Assembly (NCBI GenBank): GCA_963714255.1
Contig: CAVQNU010000031.1
Location: forward strand, 62,001-126,000
DNA length: 64,000 bases
From: Rhodovastum sp963714255
GTDB lineage: Bacteria; Pseudomonadota; Alphaproteobacteria; Acetobacterales; Acetobacteraceae
Direction of reading: 5' to 3'
The notes under the pieces: model-generated
Seen by the model: the letters and a program-made list of their open reading frames with translations, nothing else
Databases searched by the model: none
Told to the model about the DNA's origin: nothing
Part shown: positions 53,714 through 62,653 of the stretch, in pieces
Position numbering within the stretch: position 1 is the first letter of the stretch
How the letters are laid out: each line of letters starts with the position of its first letter
Program-made: the position numbers and the translations under genes

Positions 53714-56229
53714 CAGAACGGGCTCCGCTGGCCAGCCCGGCTCTGGCGCGGCCGGCCGCCATCCAGCGCCGCCGCGACCATCGCCTCGGACAGTTTCCGC
53801 AGCAGCGGCTCCGGCATCCCGGTTCCCACCGGCGAGGTGCGAAGCTGCTGCATCAGTTCTGCGACCGCACCTTCCCGGCCGAACTCGCCCACGAGATCGC
53901 GCAGGTTTTTCGCCTCGTCCTTGGGCATGCCGGACATCATCGACTGGATCATCACTTCTATCAGGTCGGCATTGAGGCTGTCCGGGAAGCCATCCAGCAG
54001 GTCATCGTCCAGCCCCGGCCGCCGCCGCCTTGCATGGGTTCCATAACCCGGCCCGTCGAGGAATTGTTCGATCCGGCTGGCGGTGCGGAAATCCTGCCGC
54101 TGCCCGGCCGCATTGGCCATCTGCACCAGTTCGTCCGTTTCGGACACGTAGAGCCGGTCCGGATTGCCCAAAGTGCGGGCAACGATCTGGTGGAACCGCC
54201 AGACCGGGTTGCCGGGCTCGCGCTGGCGCGCCGCCCGGGCGTACTCGCCGAGCAGATCGAAGGCATCGAACCGCACGAGCGTCTCCGCCAGGGTTTCGAA
54301 TTCGGCCACCGGCCATGCGATGGCGGCGCCCTGGCGCAGCCACGCCTGCATGCCGGCCAGCAGACCCGCAATCGCCCGCTTGGCCTCGCCGGCCTCCGGC
54401 TGGCCGAGGGCGGACACCACCGCCATGACCGCCTCGCGGGTCGGCGGCGTCTCGCGGGCCTGCGCCAGCTCGCGGCGGATCAGCGTGGCCCCGGTGCCGG
54501 TAAGTTTCATCAGATCGGCTTCCAGGGCGGCGCGGAACCATCCGGCCGCCCCGCCGCCGGCGGTCGCCACCCCGTCGCGCAGCCCGGCCTGGGCCTGCTC
54601 GCCCTTGCCGGACTGCAGGTCGACCAGCCCGCGGACGATGCGCAGCAGCGCGCTGGGGGCGTCCGCCCGTTCCCATTCGGCCGCCGCCGCCAATTCCTTC
54701 GCGGCCAGGTCGAGGCGTTTGGATCGCACCTGCTTGCGGGCGTGGGCCACCTGCAACTCGATCATCTGCCGGCGCACCGCGGGGTTGATCGGGTCGATCT
54801 TCAGCAGCCGGTGAGCAAATCCGGCGGCTTTCTTATAAGCCTTGCGTGCCACCGCCAATTCCGTGGCGGCAAGCAGCACGCCGGTGTTTTCCGGGAAGCG
54901 CTGCACCGCCTCATCGGCCAGCCGGTGCCAATCCTTGAGCCGCGAGTCCTCGCGATAATGCCGGATCAGCTCCAACACGCCAGCCACGTAGTCCGGATCG
55001 GCCTGGTAGCTGCGTTCCAGGTAAAAGATTTCCGGATCGGTGAAATTATCGTGAGGATCCCCCTCGATCTCCCGGTGCTTGGCGGCGAGGGCGGCAAGGT
55101 GGCGGAAGATCACGCCGCGCGACAGGCTGGCCTGTGGATCGGCGCCGGGGATCGACTCGGCGGCTGCCAGCCAGGCGACTTCCGCCTTGCGCCAGTCGCC
55201 GCGCGCTTCGGCGGCAAGCGCCTGGATGCGGTGACGTTCCGGCGCCGTGAGCGGACCGAAGCTTTTCTCGAACTGCGCCACCCGGTCCGGGATTTGCGGC
55301 AGCAGGTTCAGGCAGGCGCTGCGGACCTCGGCCCGGGGCAGGTCCTGCTGCTTCAGCAGCAAAGCGAACAGGGTGCCCGGACCACCGCGCGCGGCTTCGG
55401 ACGAACGGGCCAGGAATTCCGACGCGCCGGCCGGCAGGCCGCGCGTCTGGGCCACGAAGACCTGCTGTGCTGGCGTCAGCCGGTTCCAGCCATCGGCATC
55501 CAGGCCGCGCCCGCCGGGCAGCGCCGCCTCAACCGCCTGGCGAAACGGGAAGAACGGCGAGGCCGGCGCAATTGCCTCCAGCAGCCGCCGCGACCGGTCG
55601 GCGTCCGCGGGCGCGGCACTGATGCCTTTCAGCAGCAGGCGCACCGGCCTGAACGCGGAGCGCAGCGAAATCCGGTTCAGCTGCCGATCCAACTCTTCCG
55701 CCGGTGCGCCATTGACCCAGGCGGCCAGCGCATCGCGCGACGCGGCCGCCCATTCGACCCAGCGCCCCCGTTCGGAGCCGACAGCACTGGCAGGACCCGG
55801 GCGCTGCGGGACAGCGACGAGCAAGGCCGCGCCGAGTTCCTCCAGCGCCGCCCGCTCGGCGGCGGGCAGCGGGCTTTCGCCGCCGGCGTAGTTCAGCACA
55901 TGTGCCGCCGCCTTCTGCTGCTGCCCGTCGCGGATCAGGCAGCGCAGATACAGCAGGGGATCGCGCAATGTTCCGTCCGGTGCGATTGTGTTCTCGAGGA
56001 CCATGGCGGCCTCTTTAAACATGGCTTTCGCGGCCAGGGTACTGGCACGCCCTTGGTAGGCGTCGGCGAGCGCGGCCTTCCACTCCGGGCGCGGGTCTTG
56101 CCGGACTGCCAGCTTGAACAGGTCGACCGCCTCCTTGAACCGTCCCAGCTGCAGCGCCTCGGCGGCGCGCGCGGCCAGGGTGCCGACCGGCACGGACGGC
56201 GACGGTCCGCGCCGCTGGGGTTTTTTCAA
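53713..56229 (-). CDS. Large TPR-like helical protein, first gene of the Hsp70 operon
   Basis: 838 residues, almost wholly alpha-helical. TPR-like repeats are visible at the start (ARAAEALQLGRFKEAVDLFK, LAVRQDPRPEWKAALADAYQ) and in the middle (DEAVQRFPENTGVLLAATEL, HRLLKIDPINPAVRRQMIEL). No signal peptide, membrane helix or catalytic motif. The C-terminus has an acidic/Met-rich segment (LIEVMIQSMMSGMPKDEAKN). It is coupled to the J-like gene (TGATG) and so to the chaperone genes, suggesting a scaffold or client-recognition component for this Hsp70. No known family could be named. Confidence 0.7.
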   Translation of the reverse strand: MKKPQRRGPSPSVPVGTLAARAAEALQLGRFKEAVDLFKLAVRQDPRPEWKAALADAYQGRASTLAAKAMFKEAAMVLENTIAPDGTLRDPLLYLRCLIRDGQQQKAAAHVLNYAGGESPLPAAERAALEELGAALLVAVPQRPGPASAVGSERGRWVEWAAASRDALAAWVNGAPAEELDRQLNRISLRSAFRPVRLLLKGISAAPADADRSRRLLEAIAPASPFFPFRQAVEAALPGGRGLDADGWNRLTPAQQVFVAQTRGLPAGASEFLARSSEAARGGPGTLFALLLKQQDLPRAEVRSACLNLLPQIPDRVAQFEKSFGPLTAPERHRIQALAAEARGDWRKAEVAWLAAAESIPGADPQASLSRGVIFRHLAALAAKHREIEGDPHDNFTDPEIFYLERSYQADPDYVAGVLELIRHYREDSRLKDWHRLADEAVQRFPENTGVLLAATELAVARKAYKKAAGFAHRLLKIDPINPAVRRQMIELQVAHARKQVRSKRLDLAAKELAAAAEWERADAPSALLRIVRGLVDLQSGKGEQAQAGLRDGVATAGGGAAGWFRAALEADLMKLTGTGATLIRRELAQARETPPTREAVMAVVSALGQPEAGEAKRAIAGLLAGMQAWLRQGAAIAWPVAEFETLAETLVRFDAFDLLGEYARAARQREPGNPVWRFHQIVARTLGNPDRLYVSETDELVQMANAAGQRQDFRTASRIEQFLDGPGYGTHARRRRPGLDDDLLDGFPDSLNADLIEVMIQSMMSGMPKDEAKNLRDLVGEFGREGAVAELMQQLRTSPVGTGMPEPLLRKLSEAMVAAALDGGRPRQSRAGQRSPF

Positions 56230-56577
56230 AAGCGGGTCCTCGTCAGGCGTGCCGGGGGCATCAGCAGTTGCGTCCGTTATTGATCAGTGCGCCGCCATGG
56301 CCGGCGGCCCGAGTGTCCGATAGGTCGCCAGCGACGAATCCTCCCCCGTGCAGGTGTCCGCCCGTCCCTGCGGGGCGAATCGAATCGGGTAAGTTTAGCC
56401 GCACCTGCCAGCCAATACGAGCCGCCCGGGCAATCGGACAGGGCGATTGGCGGAAGTGAGACACCGGGCGGCGGCGGCAACCGGGGCACGAGATTTTCTG
56501 GCATTCTCGCTGCCGTAATCGGACGGTACGCGACCGTCCTCACGCGCGCCGCGCGGTGCCGCAGCCAGAAGGGCAGC
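56230..56577. other. Divergent intergenic region
   Basis: No supported gene. It must contain the promoter of the five-gene chaperone operon (minus) and that of the hydrolase gene (plus). No heat-shock CIRCE-type inverted repeat was noticed. Confidence 0.45.
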
Positions 56578-57522
56578 ATGACCACGACGCAGACCAGGCG
56601 CACAAGGCTGTGGCCCTTAGGAACCGATACCGGAATGACTTTCAAGGACTTTGCTTCCATCGTCTCGATGGTGCGCGGGGCAGGGCCCTGGCCTTCCGTT
56701 GCCACGCCGGCCGACCTCCTCAACGCCACCATCACGACCGCCGGCTTGTCGGTCCAGCGCGGTATTCCTTATGGCCCCGCCCCGCGCCAGGCGATGGACA
56801 TCTGGCGGCCGCAAGGCGACGCCACCGGCCTGCCGCTGGTGGTATTTTTCTACGGTGGCGCCTGGCAGAGCGGCCGCCGGCAGGATTATCCGTTCGTCGC
56901 CGCCACGCTGGCGCGGCGCGGCATGGTCGTGGCGGTGCCCGACTACCGGCTGTTCCCGCAAGTGCGCTACCCGGTGTTCATCGAAGACGCCGCACGCGCG
57001 GTCGCCGCTGTCCGGCGCGCGGCGCAGAGCTGGGGCGGCGACCCGGACCGGATGTTCCTCGCCGGCCACTCGGCGGGCGCGCATATCGCCGCCATGCTGG
57101 CGCTCGACCCGCGCTGGCTGGAAGCGGCAGGCGAGGACCGGGCCGATCTGGCCGGCATGGTGGGGCTTGCGGGGGCGTTCGATTTCCTGCCGATCCAGGA
57201 CGAGGATATCCGCGCCGTGTTCTCCGCCGCCGCCGACCTGCGCGAGACCCAGCCGGTCAGCCATGCCGACGGCGAAGGCCCGCCGATGCTGCTGCTGCAC
57301 GGCGCGGCCGATGCCACCTGCTACCCGCGCAACACACTGGCGCTGGCCGCACGGGTGCGCGCGACCGGCGGGGCGGCGGAGGCATGGATTTACCCCGGCG
57401 TCGGGCATATCGGCATCGTGCTGAGCTTCGCGCCGCTGCTGCGTTTCCATGCGCCGGCGGTCGATGACGTTGTGGCGTTTGTGCAGCGCAGTGGTCGCGC
57501 CGGCGGGCGCGCCCGGCTATAA
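56578..57522 (+). CDS. Alpha/beta hydrolase (carboxylesterase/lipase type)
   Basis: 314 residues. The oxyanion-hole region reads VFFYGGAWQSGRRQDYPFVA, the nucleophile elbow LAGHSAGAHIAAML (Ser), with Asp in LLLHGAADATCYP and His in PGVGHIGIV. It resembles hormone-sensitive-lipase-like esterases acting on small esters. No signal peptide. ATG 56578 follows AAGGG; an in-frame ATG at 56635 is a possible shorter start. It precedes hpnA by 32 bases in the same direction, so it may belong to the hopanoid transcript, though its role there is unknown. Confidence 0.85.
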   Translation: MTTTQTRRTRLWPLGTDTGMTFKDFASIVSMVRGAGPWPSVATPADLLNATITTAGLSVQRGIPYGPAPRQAMDIWRPQGDATGLPLVVFFYGGAWQSGRRQDYPFVAATLARRGMVVAVPDYRLFPQVRYPVFIEDAARAVAAVRRAAQSWGGDPDRMFLAGHSAGAHIAAMLALDPRWLEAAGEDRADLAGMVGLAGAFDFLPIQDEDIRAVFSAAADLRETQPVSHADGEGPPMLLLHGAADATCYPRNTLALAARVRATGGAAEAWIYPGVGHIGIVLSFAPLLRFHAPAVDDVVAFVQRSGRAGGRARL

Positions 57523-57554
57523 GGCGGCGTTCGCAACCATCCGGGTTTTCTGCC

Positions 57555-58562
57555 TTGTCCGCGACCGGTCCTACCCTCGTCACCGGCGCCACCGGCTTCG
57601 TCGGTTCCGCCGTCGCCCGCTGCTTCGCCGCGCGCGGCCATGCGCTGCGGCTGCTGGTGCGGCGCGGCAGCGACCGGCGCAATATCGACGGGCTCGCGGC
57701 GGCGACAATGGAGGGCGACCTGACCGATCCGGCATCGCTCGCCCGCGCCGTCGCCGGCTGCCGCTACGTCGTGCATGTCGCCGCCGATTACCGCATCTGG
57801 GTGCCCGATCCCGCCGCCATGCTGGCGGCGAATGTCGGGGGCACGCTGGCGCTGATGCGGGCGGCGCTGGCAGCCGGGGTGGAGCGGGTGGTGTATTGCA
57901 GCAGCGTCGCCGCCCTCGGCCTGACCGGCGATGCGACGCCCGCCGATGAGCGCACGCCGGTGAGCCGGGACAAGATCGTCGGCATTTATAAGCAATCGAA
58001 ATACGACGCCGAACAATCGGTTCTCGAACTTGTTCGCTCGGAGGGGCTGCCGGCGGTCATCGTCAACCCCGCCGCCCCGGTCGGCCCGCGCGATATCAAG
58101 CCCACCCCGACCGGCCGCATGATCGCCGATGCCGCCGCCGGCCGCATGCCGGCCTATGTGGAAACCGGGCTGAACATCGTGCATGTCGACGACGTGGCCG
58201 AGGGCCATGCGCTGGCGCTGGAACAGGGCGGCATCGGCGAGCGCTATATTCTCGGCGGCGAGAACCTGACCATGGCGGCGCTGCTCTCGGTGGTGGACGA
58301 CGCCTCCGGCAGGCGGCGGCGGCGGGTGCGCCTGCCGGTGGGCGCAGTCTGGCCGGCCGCGCTGGCCAGCGAGGCGGCGGCGCGGATCACCGGCGGCGAG
58401 CCGCGCGTCGCCCGCGACCATTTGCGCATGGCGCGGAAAACCATGTTCTTTTCCTCCGCCAAGGCCACGGAAGCGCTGGGCTACCGCCCCCGCCCGGCAT
58501 GGCTTGCCGTCGCGCACGCGATCGCCTGGTTTCGCGATCATGGCATGGTTCCGCCGGTATGA
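57555..58562 (+). CDS. hpnA: Hopanoid-associated sugar epimerase HpnA
   Basis: 335 residues, an NAD(P)-dependent epimerase/dehydratase. Rossmann motif LVTGATGFVGSAVARCFAAR; the Tyr/Lys catalytic pair in GIYKQSKYDAEQSVLELVRS; VIVNPAAPVGPRDIKPTPTG and FRDHGMVPPV at the end are typical of HpnA. In some bacteria HpnA converts or forms sugar side chains of C35 hopanoids. The start is TTG at 57555. It is coupled to hpnB (stop and start overlap ATGATG). Confidence 0.93.
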   Translation: MSATGPTLVTGATGFVGSAVARCFAARGHALRLLVRRGSDRRNIDGLAAATMEGDLTDPASLARAVAGCRYVVHVAADYRIWVPDPAAMLAANVGGTLALMRAALAAGVERVVYCSSVAALGLTGDATPADERTPVSRDKIVGIYKQSKYDAEQSVLELVRSEGLPAVIVNPAAPVGPRDIKPTPTGRMIADAAAGRMPAYVETGLNIVHVDDVAEGHALALEQGGIGERYILGGENLTMAALLSVVDDASGRRRRRVRLPVGAVWPAALASEAAARITGGEPRVARDHLRMARKTMFFSSAKATEALGYRPRPAWLAVAHAIAWFRDHGMVPPV

Positions 58563-59675
58563 TGGTGCTCGCGGGGACGGCGCTGCTGGCCTGGCTGTAT
58601 CTCGCCGCCTGGCATGGCGGGTTCTGGCGCGACGGCGAGCGCCTGTCCGCCTCCCGCCCCGCCCGCTTCCCCGCGGTCGCCGCCGTGGTGCCGGCCCGCG
58701 ACGAAGCCGACATGGTGGCGGCCAGCCTCGGCAGCCTGCTCGCGCAGGACTATGCCGGGCCGTTCCGGGTCGTGCTGGTGGATGATGGCAGCACCGACGG
58801 CACCGCCGCCATCGCCCGCGGACTGCCCGGCGCGGAGCGCCTGACCGTGCTGGAGGGGACGCCACGCCCGCCGGGCTGGGCGGGGAAACTCTGGGCAGTG
58901 CACCAGGGGCTGGCTGTCACCGACGAGGAATTCCTTTTTCTCACCGATGCCGACATCGTGCACGATCCGGCGCATCTCTCCGCCCTCCTGGCCCAGGCCG
59001 AGCGAAGCGGCGCGGAGATGGTCAGCGAAATGGTTGCGTTGCGGTGCGAAAGCCGCGCCGAACGGGCGCTGGTGCCGGCCTTCGCCTATTTGTTCGCTCT
59101 GCTGTATCCGTTCGCCTGGGTCAACGCGCCGCGGCACGCCACCGCGGCCGCGGCCGGTGGCACAATGCTGATCCGCAGGCAGGCGCTCGATCGCATCGGC
59201 GGCATCGCCGCCATCCGCGAGCGCACTGATCGACGACGTGGCGCTGGCGGCGGCGGTGAAACCGGGCGGACCGGTCTGGCTCGGCCATTCGCGTCTGGCG
59301 CGCTCCATCCGGGTCTATCCGGGGTTTGCCGATATCTGGCGCATGGTGGCGCGCTCGGCCTATGTGCAGCTGCGCCATTCGCCGCTTCTTCTCCTTCTGA
59401 CCACGCTCGGGCTGGGGCTGGTATTCGTCGTGCCGCCGGTGGCCGCGCTGTCCGGGCCTGCGGCGGCGCGCGGCTGCGGGCTGGCGGCGTGGTTGATCAT
59501 GGCGGGGACGTTTCTGCCCACGCTGCGGCGGTTCGGTCCGTCGCCGCTCTGGGCAGCGGCGCTGCCGGCCATCGCTGTTTTCTACCTCGCCGCAACGATC
59601 GGCTCGGCCGTCGACCATCATCGCGGCCGCGGCGTGGTGTGGAAGCGGCGCGCCTATGCAGGAAGGCCGGCATGA
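58559..59675 (+). CDS. hpnB: Hopanoid biosynthesis glycosyltransferase HpnB, frameshifted as given
   Basis: First part (58559 to about 59225): N-terminal membrane helix, then glycosyltransferase-2 core with VVPARDEADMVAASLGSLLA, VVLVDDGSTDGTAAIARGLP (DxD-type donor site), FLFLTDADIVHDPAHLSALL and MVSEMVALRCESRAERALVP. The remaining part (from about 59226, one frame over) has LAAAVKPGGPVWLGHSRLAR, then several membrane helices to the stop at 59675. One extra base near 59222-59228 (in GAGCGCACTG) breaks the frame. Total about 370 residues, normal for HpnB. Its stop overlaps the hpnC start. Confidence 0.85.
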
Positions 59676-60511
59676 ACGACGCGGCGACCGATGTCGAAGC
59701 CTGGTCCGGCAAGGACCGGGGCGACGAGAATTTCCCGGTCGGTTCGGCGCTGATCAGCGCCCGGCTGCGCCCGCATATCCACGCCTTCTACGCCTTCGCC
59801 CGCAATGCCGACGATATTTCCGACAGCCCGGTGCTGGACGCCGCCGACAAGATCGCGCGGCTGGATGCCATGCAGGACGTGCTGCTGGGCCGCCGCGACA
59901 CCGGCAGCCCGAGCGCGCTCCGCCTGCGGGCGAGCCTGGCCGAAACCGGGGTGAGCCCCGCGCACGCGACCGATCTGCTGGTGGCGTTCCGCCGCGACGC
60001 GACCAAGCTGCGCTATGCGAACTGGGACGAGCTGATGGACTATTGCCGCTTCTCCGCCATGCCGGTCGGCAGGCATGTGCTGGAGCTGCACGGCGAGGAC
60101 CGCGCCACCTGGGAAGGGTCGGACGCGCTGTGCGCGGCGTTGCAGGTGCTGAACCATTTGCAGGATGCCGGCAAGGACCTCGCCGGCCTCGATCGCTGCT
60201 ATCTGCCCGCCGACCTGCTGGCGCGCCACGGCGCGCGCGTGGAGGATGTGCGTGCGCCCTCCCTGTCGCCGGGGCTGCGCCGCGTGTTCGATGCGCTGCT
60301 GGACCAATGCGACGGGCTGAACCGGGTGGCGCGCGACCTGCCGCGGCGCACCCGCGACCGAAGGCTGCGGCTGGAGACTTCGGTGATCCTCGGCCTGTCG
60401 CACCGGCTCGCCCGCCGGCTGCGGCGCGGCGACCCGCTGGCCACGCGGGTGAAACTGACCAAACCCGATGTCGTTGCCAGCCTGCTCGGCGCGCTGCGGT
60501 TCGTGCCGTGA
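59672..60511 (+). CDS. hpnC: Squalene synthase HpnC (hydroxysqualene synthase)
   Basis: 279 residues of the squalene/phytoene synthase fold. Asp-rich motif near residues 45-51 (NADDISD), KLRYANWDELMDYCRFSAMP VGRH region, and LQVLNHLQDAGKDLAGLDRC with the second Asp motif. In the HpnCDE route, HpnC converts presqualene diphosphate to hydroxysqualene (known for Rhodopseudomonas-type enzymes). ATG 59672 overlaps the hpnB stop by four bases. Confidence 0.94.
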   Translation: MNDAATDVEAWSGKDRGDENFPVGSALISARLRPHIHAFYAFARNADDISDSPVLDAADKIARLDAMQDVLLGRRDTGSPSALRLRASLAETGVSPAHATDLLVAFRRDATKLRYANWDELMDYCRFSAMPVGRHVLELHGEDRATWEGSDALCAALQVLNHLQDAGKDLAGLDRCYLPADLLARHGARVEDVRAPSLSPGLRRVFDALLDQCDGLNRVARDLPRRTRDRRLRLETSVILGLSHRLARRLRRGDPLATRVKLTKPDVVASLLGALRFVP

Positions 60512-60521
60512 GGAAGAAGTC

Positions 60522-61376
60522 GTGACCACGCCACTCGGCGCGGCGCCGGCCGACCTCGAAGCGGTCGAGGCGCTGGTGCGCGGCGCCGGCACCAGTTTCT
60601 ACCGCGGCATGGCGGTGCTGAAGCCCGACCGGCGCTATGCCATGTACGCGATCTATGCGTTCTGCCGCATCGTCGACGACATCGCCGACGACCCGGCGCC
60701 ATTCGAGACCCGCCGCCCGGCCCTGAACGCATGGCGCGGCCGCGTCGCCGGCCTGTACCGCGGCGTGGCGGACGACGCGATAACCCGCGTGCTGCTGGGC
60801 GCGGTGCGGGCGTTCGCCCTGCGGCAGGAGGATTTCGAGGCGGTAATCGACGGCATGGAAATGGATGCCGCCACCACCATCGTGGCGCCCACGCTCGCCG
60901 AACTCGACCTGTATTGCGACCGGGTGGCTGCCGCGGTCGGCCGGCTGTCGGTGCGCGCGTTCGGCGATGCCAGCCCCGCCGCCGATCAGGTGGCGTTTCA
61001 CCTCGGCCGGGCGCTGCAAATCACCAATGTCCTGCGCGACATCGCCGAGGATGCGGCACGCGGGCGGCTGTACTTGCCGCGCGAACTGCTGGACGAGGAA
61101 GGCGTGCCGGCAGATCCGGCTGCGGTGCTGCGCCATCCCGCGCTGGCCTCGGTCTGCGCCCGCCTGGCCGCGATGGCGCACGGGCATTTCCGCCAGGCGC
61201 GCACCGCCATGGCCCGCTGCGACCGGCGCGCCATGAAGCCGGCCCGGCTGATGGCCGCCATGTACGCCGCCATCCTCGCCCGGCTGCAGCGGCGCGGCTG
61301 GCAACAGCCCGAACGCCGGATCACCGTGCCAAAATGGGAAAAACTGTGGATCGCCCTGCGCTACGGCATCCGATGA
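60522..61376 (+). CDS. hpnD: Presqualene diphosphate synthase HpnD
   Basis: 284 residues. First Asp-rich motif at 52-56 (FCRIVDDIADDP) and second at 169-177 (ITNVLRDIAEDAARGRLYLP), both typical of squalene/phytoene synthases. HpnD joins two farnesyl diphosphates to presqualene diphosphate, the substrate of HpnC. GTG 60522 is preceded by GAGGAAG; upstream in-frame codons lie in hpnC. The stop overlaps the hpnE start (ATGA). Confidence 0.94.
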   Translation: MTTPLGAAPADLEAVEALVRGAGTSFYRGMAVLKPDRRYAMYAIYAFCRIVDDIADDPAPFETRRPALNAWRGRVAGLYRGVADDAITRVLLGAVRAFALRQEDFEAVIDGMEMDAATTIVAPTLAELDLYCDRVAAAVGRLSVRAFGDASPAADQVAFHLGRALQITNVLRDIAEDAARGRLYLPRELLDEEGVPADPAAVLRHPALASVCARLAAMAHGHFRQARTAMARCDRRAMKPARLMAAMYAAILARLQRRGWQQPERRITVPKWEKLWIALRYGIR

Positions 61377-62632
61377 AGCGCGTTCACATTGTCGGCGCCG
61401 GGCTGGCCGGGCTGGCAACCGGTGTGGCGCTGGCCGGGCACGGCATCGCGGCGACGCTGTACGAGGCCGGACCGGCCGCGGGCGGCCGCTGCCGCTCGTA
61501 TTTCGACCGGGCTCTGGGCTGCCGGATCGACAATGGCAACCATTTGCTGCTGTCCGGCAACCGCGCCGCCATGACCTATCTGGACACGATCGGCGCAAGC
61601 CACACGATCGGCGGGCCGGGCGCGGCGCGATTTCCGTTCGTCGATCTGGCCACCGGCCAACGCTGGACGCTGGCGCCCGGTCCCGGCCTTGTCCCGTGGT
61701 GGATTTTCCGCCGCAACCGCCGGGTGCCGGGCACGCGGCTGCGCGACTATTTTTCCCTATTCGCCCTGCGCCGGGCCGGGGCGGACGCGACCGTGGCGGA
61801 AGCGCTCGATACCGACGGCGCGCTCTACAAGCGGCTGCTGGAGCCGCTGGCCATTGCCGCGCTGAACACGCCGCCGGACGTGGCGCTCGCGCGGCTGCTG
61901 CGCCGGGTGGTGGACCAGACCCTGCTGAAAGGCGGGCAGGCCTGCATTCCGTGCATTCCGCGTGAGGGTCTTTCCGAAAGTTTCATCGATCCCGCGCTGG
62001 CTTTTCTGGCATCGCGGGGCGGGAAGCTGATCACCTCCTGCCGGGTGACCGCATTGCATCGGAACGGGCAAAAAATGACGGCGCTGGAAACCACCGACGG
62101 CCCGATGCCGGTCGGGCCAGACGAGGCAGTGGTGCTGGCCGCGCCGCCCTGGGCGGCCGAGGAACTGGTGCCGGGGCTGGTCGCGCCGGACGCGTTCCAG
62201 GCCATCGTCAACCTGCATTTCCGCACCACAGCCGATCCAGGCGCGGCCGGGTTCCTCGGCGTGCTGGGCGGCACGGCGGAATGGATTTTCGTCCGGTCCG
62301 GCATCGTTTCGGTCACCATCAGCGCCGCCAACCGCATCGCCGATCTCCCGGCCGAGGAACTCGCCGCGCGCGTCTGGCCGGATGTGCGCGCGGCGCTGCG
62401 GCTCGGCGAGGCCATGCCGCCGGTGCGGGTGGTGAAGGAACGCCGCGCCACCTTCGCCGCAACGGCCGCGCAGGAGCGGCGGCGGCCCGGGCCGCGCTGG
62501 CCGGCGGAAACGTGCGGCGTTCAAAACCTTGTGCTTGCCGGCGATTGGACCAGCACAGGCTTGCCCGCCACGATCGAAGGTGCGATCAAGTCCGGCTACG
62601 CCGCCGCTGCCGCGATCCTGGCCGGCGCCTGA
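61373..62632 (+). CDS. hpnE: Hydroxysqualene dehydroxylase HpnE
   Basis: 419 residues, FAD-dependent amine-oxidase/desaturase-like. N-terminal dinucleotide motif VHIVGAGLAGLATGVALAGH with EAGPAAGGRCRSYFDRALGC, DNGNHLLLSGN, and the C-terminal FAD segment LVLAGDWTSTGLPATIEGAI. It reduces hydroxysqualene to squalene, completing the HpnCDE pathway. Start coupled to hpnD. Confidence 0.94.
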   Translation: MKRVHIVGAGLAGLATGVALAGHGIAATLYEAGPAAGGRCRSYFDRALGCRIDNGNHLLLSGNRAAMTYLDTIGASHTIGGPGAARFPFVDLATGQRWTLAPGPGLVPWWIFRRNRRVPGTRLRDYFSLFALRRAGADATVAEALDTDGALYKRLLEPLAIAALNTPPDVALARLLRRVVDQTLLKGGQACIPCIPREGLSESFIDPALAFLASRGGKLITSCRVTALHRNGQKMTALETTDGPMPVGPDEAVVLAAPPWAAEELVPGLVAPDAFQAIVNLHFRTTADPGAAGFLGVLGGTAEWIFVRSGIVSVTISAANRIADLPAEELAARVWPDVRAALRLGEAMPPVRVVKERRATFAATAAQERRRPGPRWPAETCGVQNLVLAGDWTSTGLPATIEGAIKSGYAAAAAILAGA

Positions 62633-62653
62633 CCGGGAACGAGGTCCGCTGCC

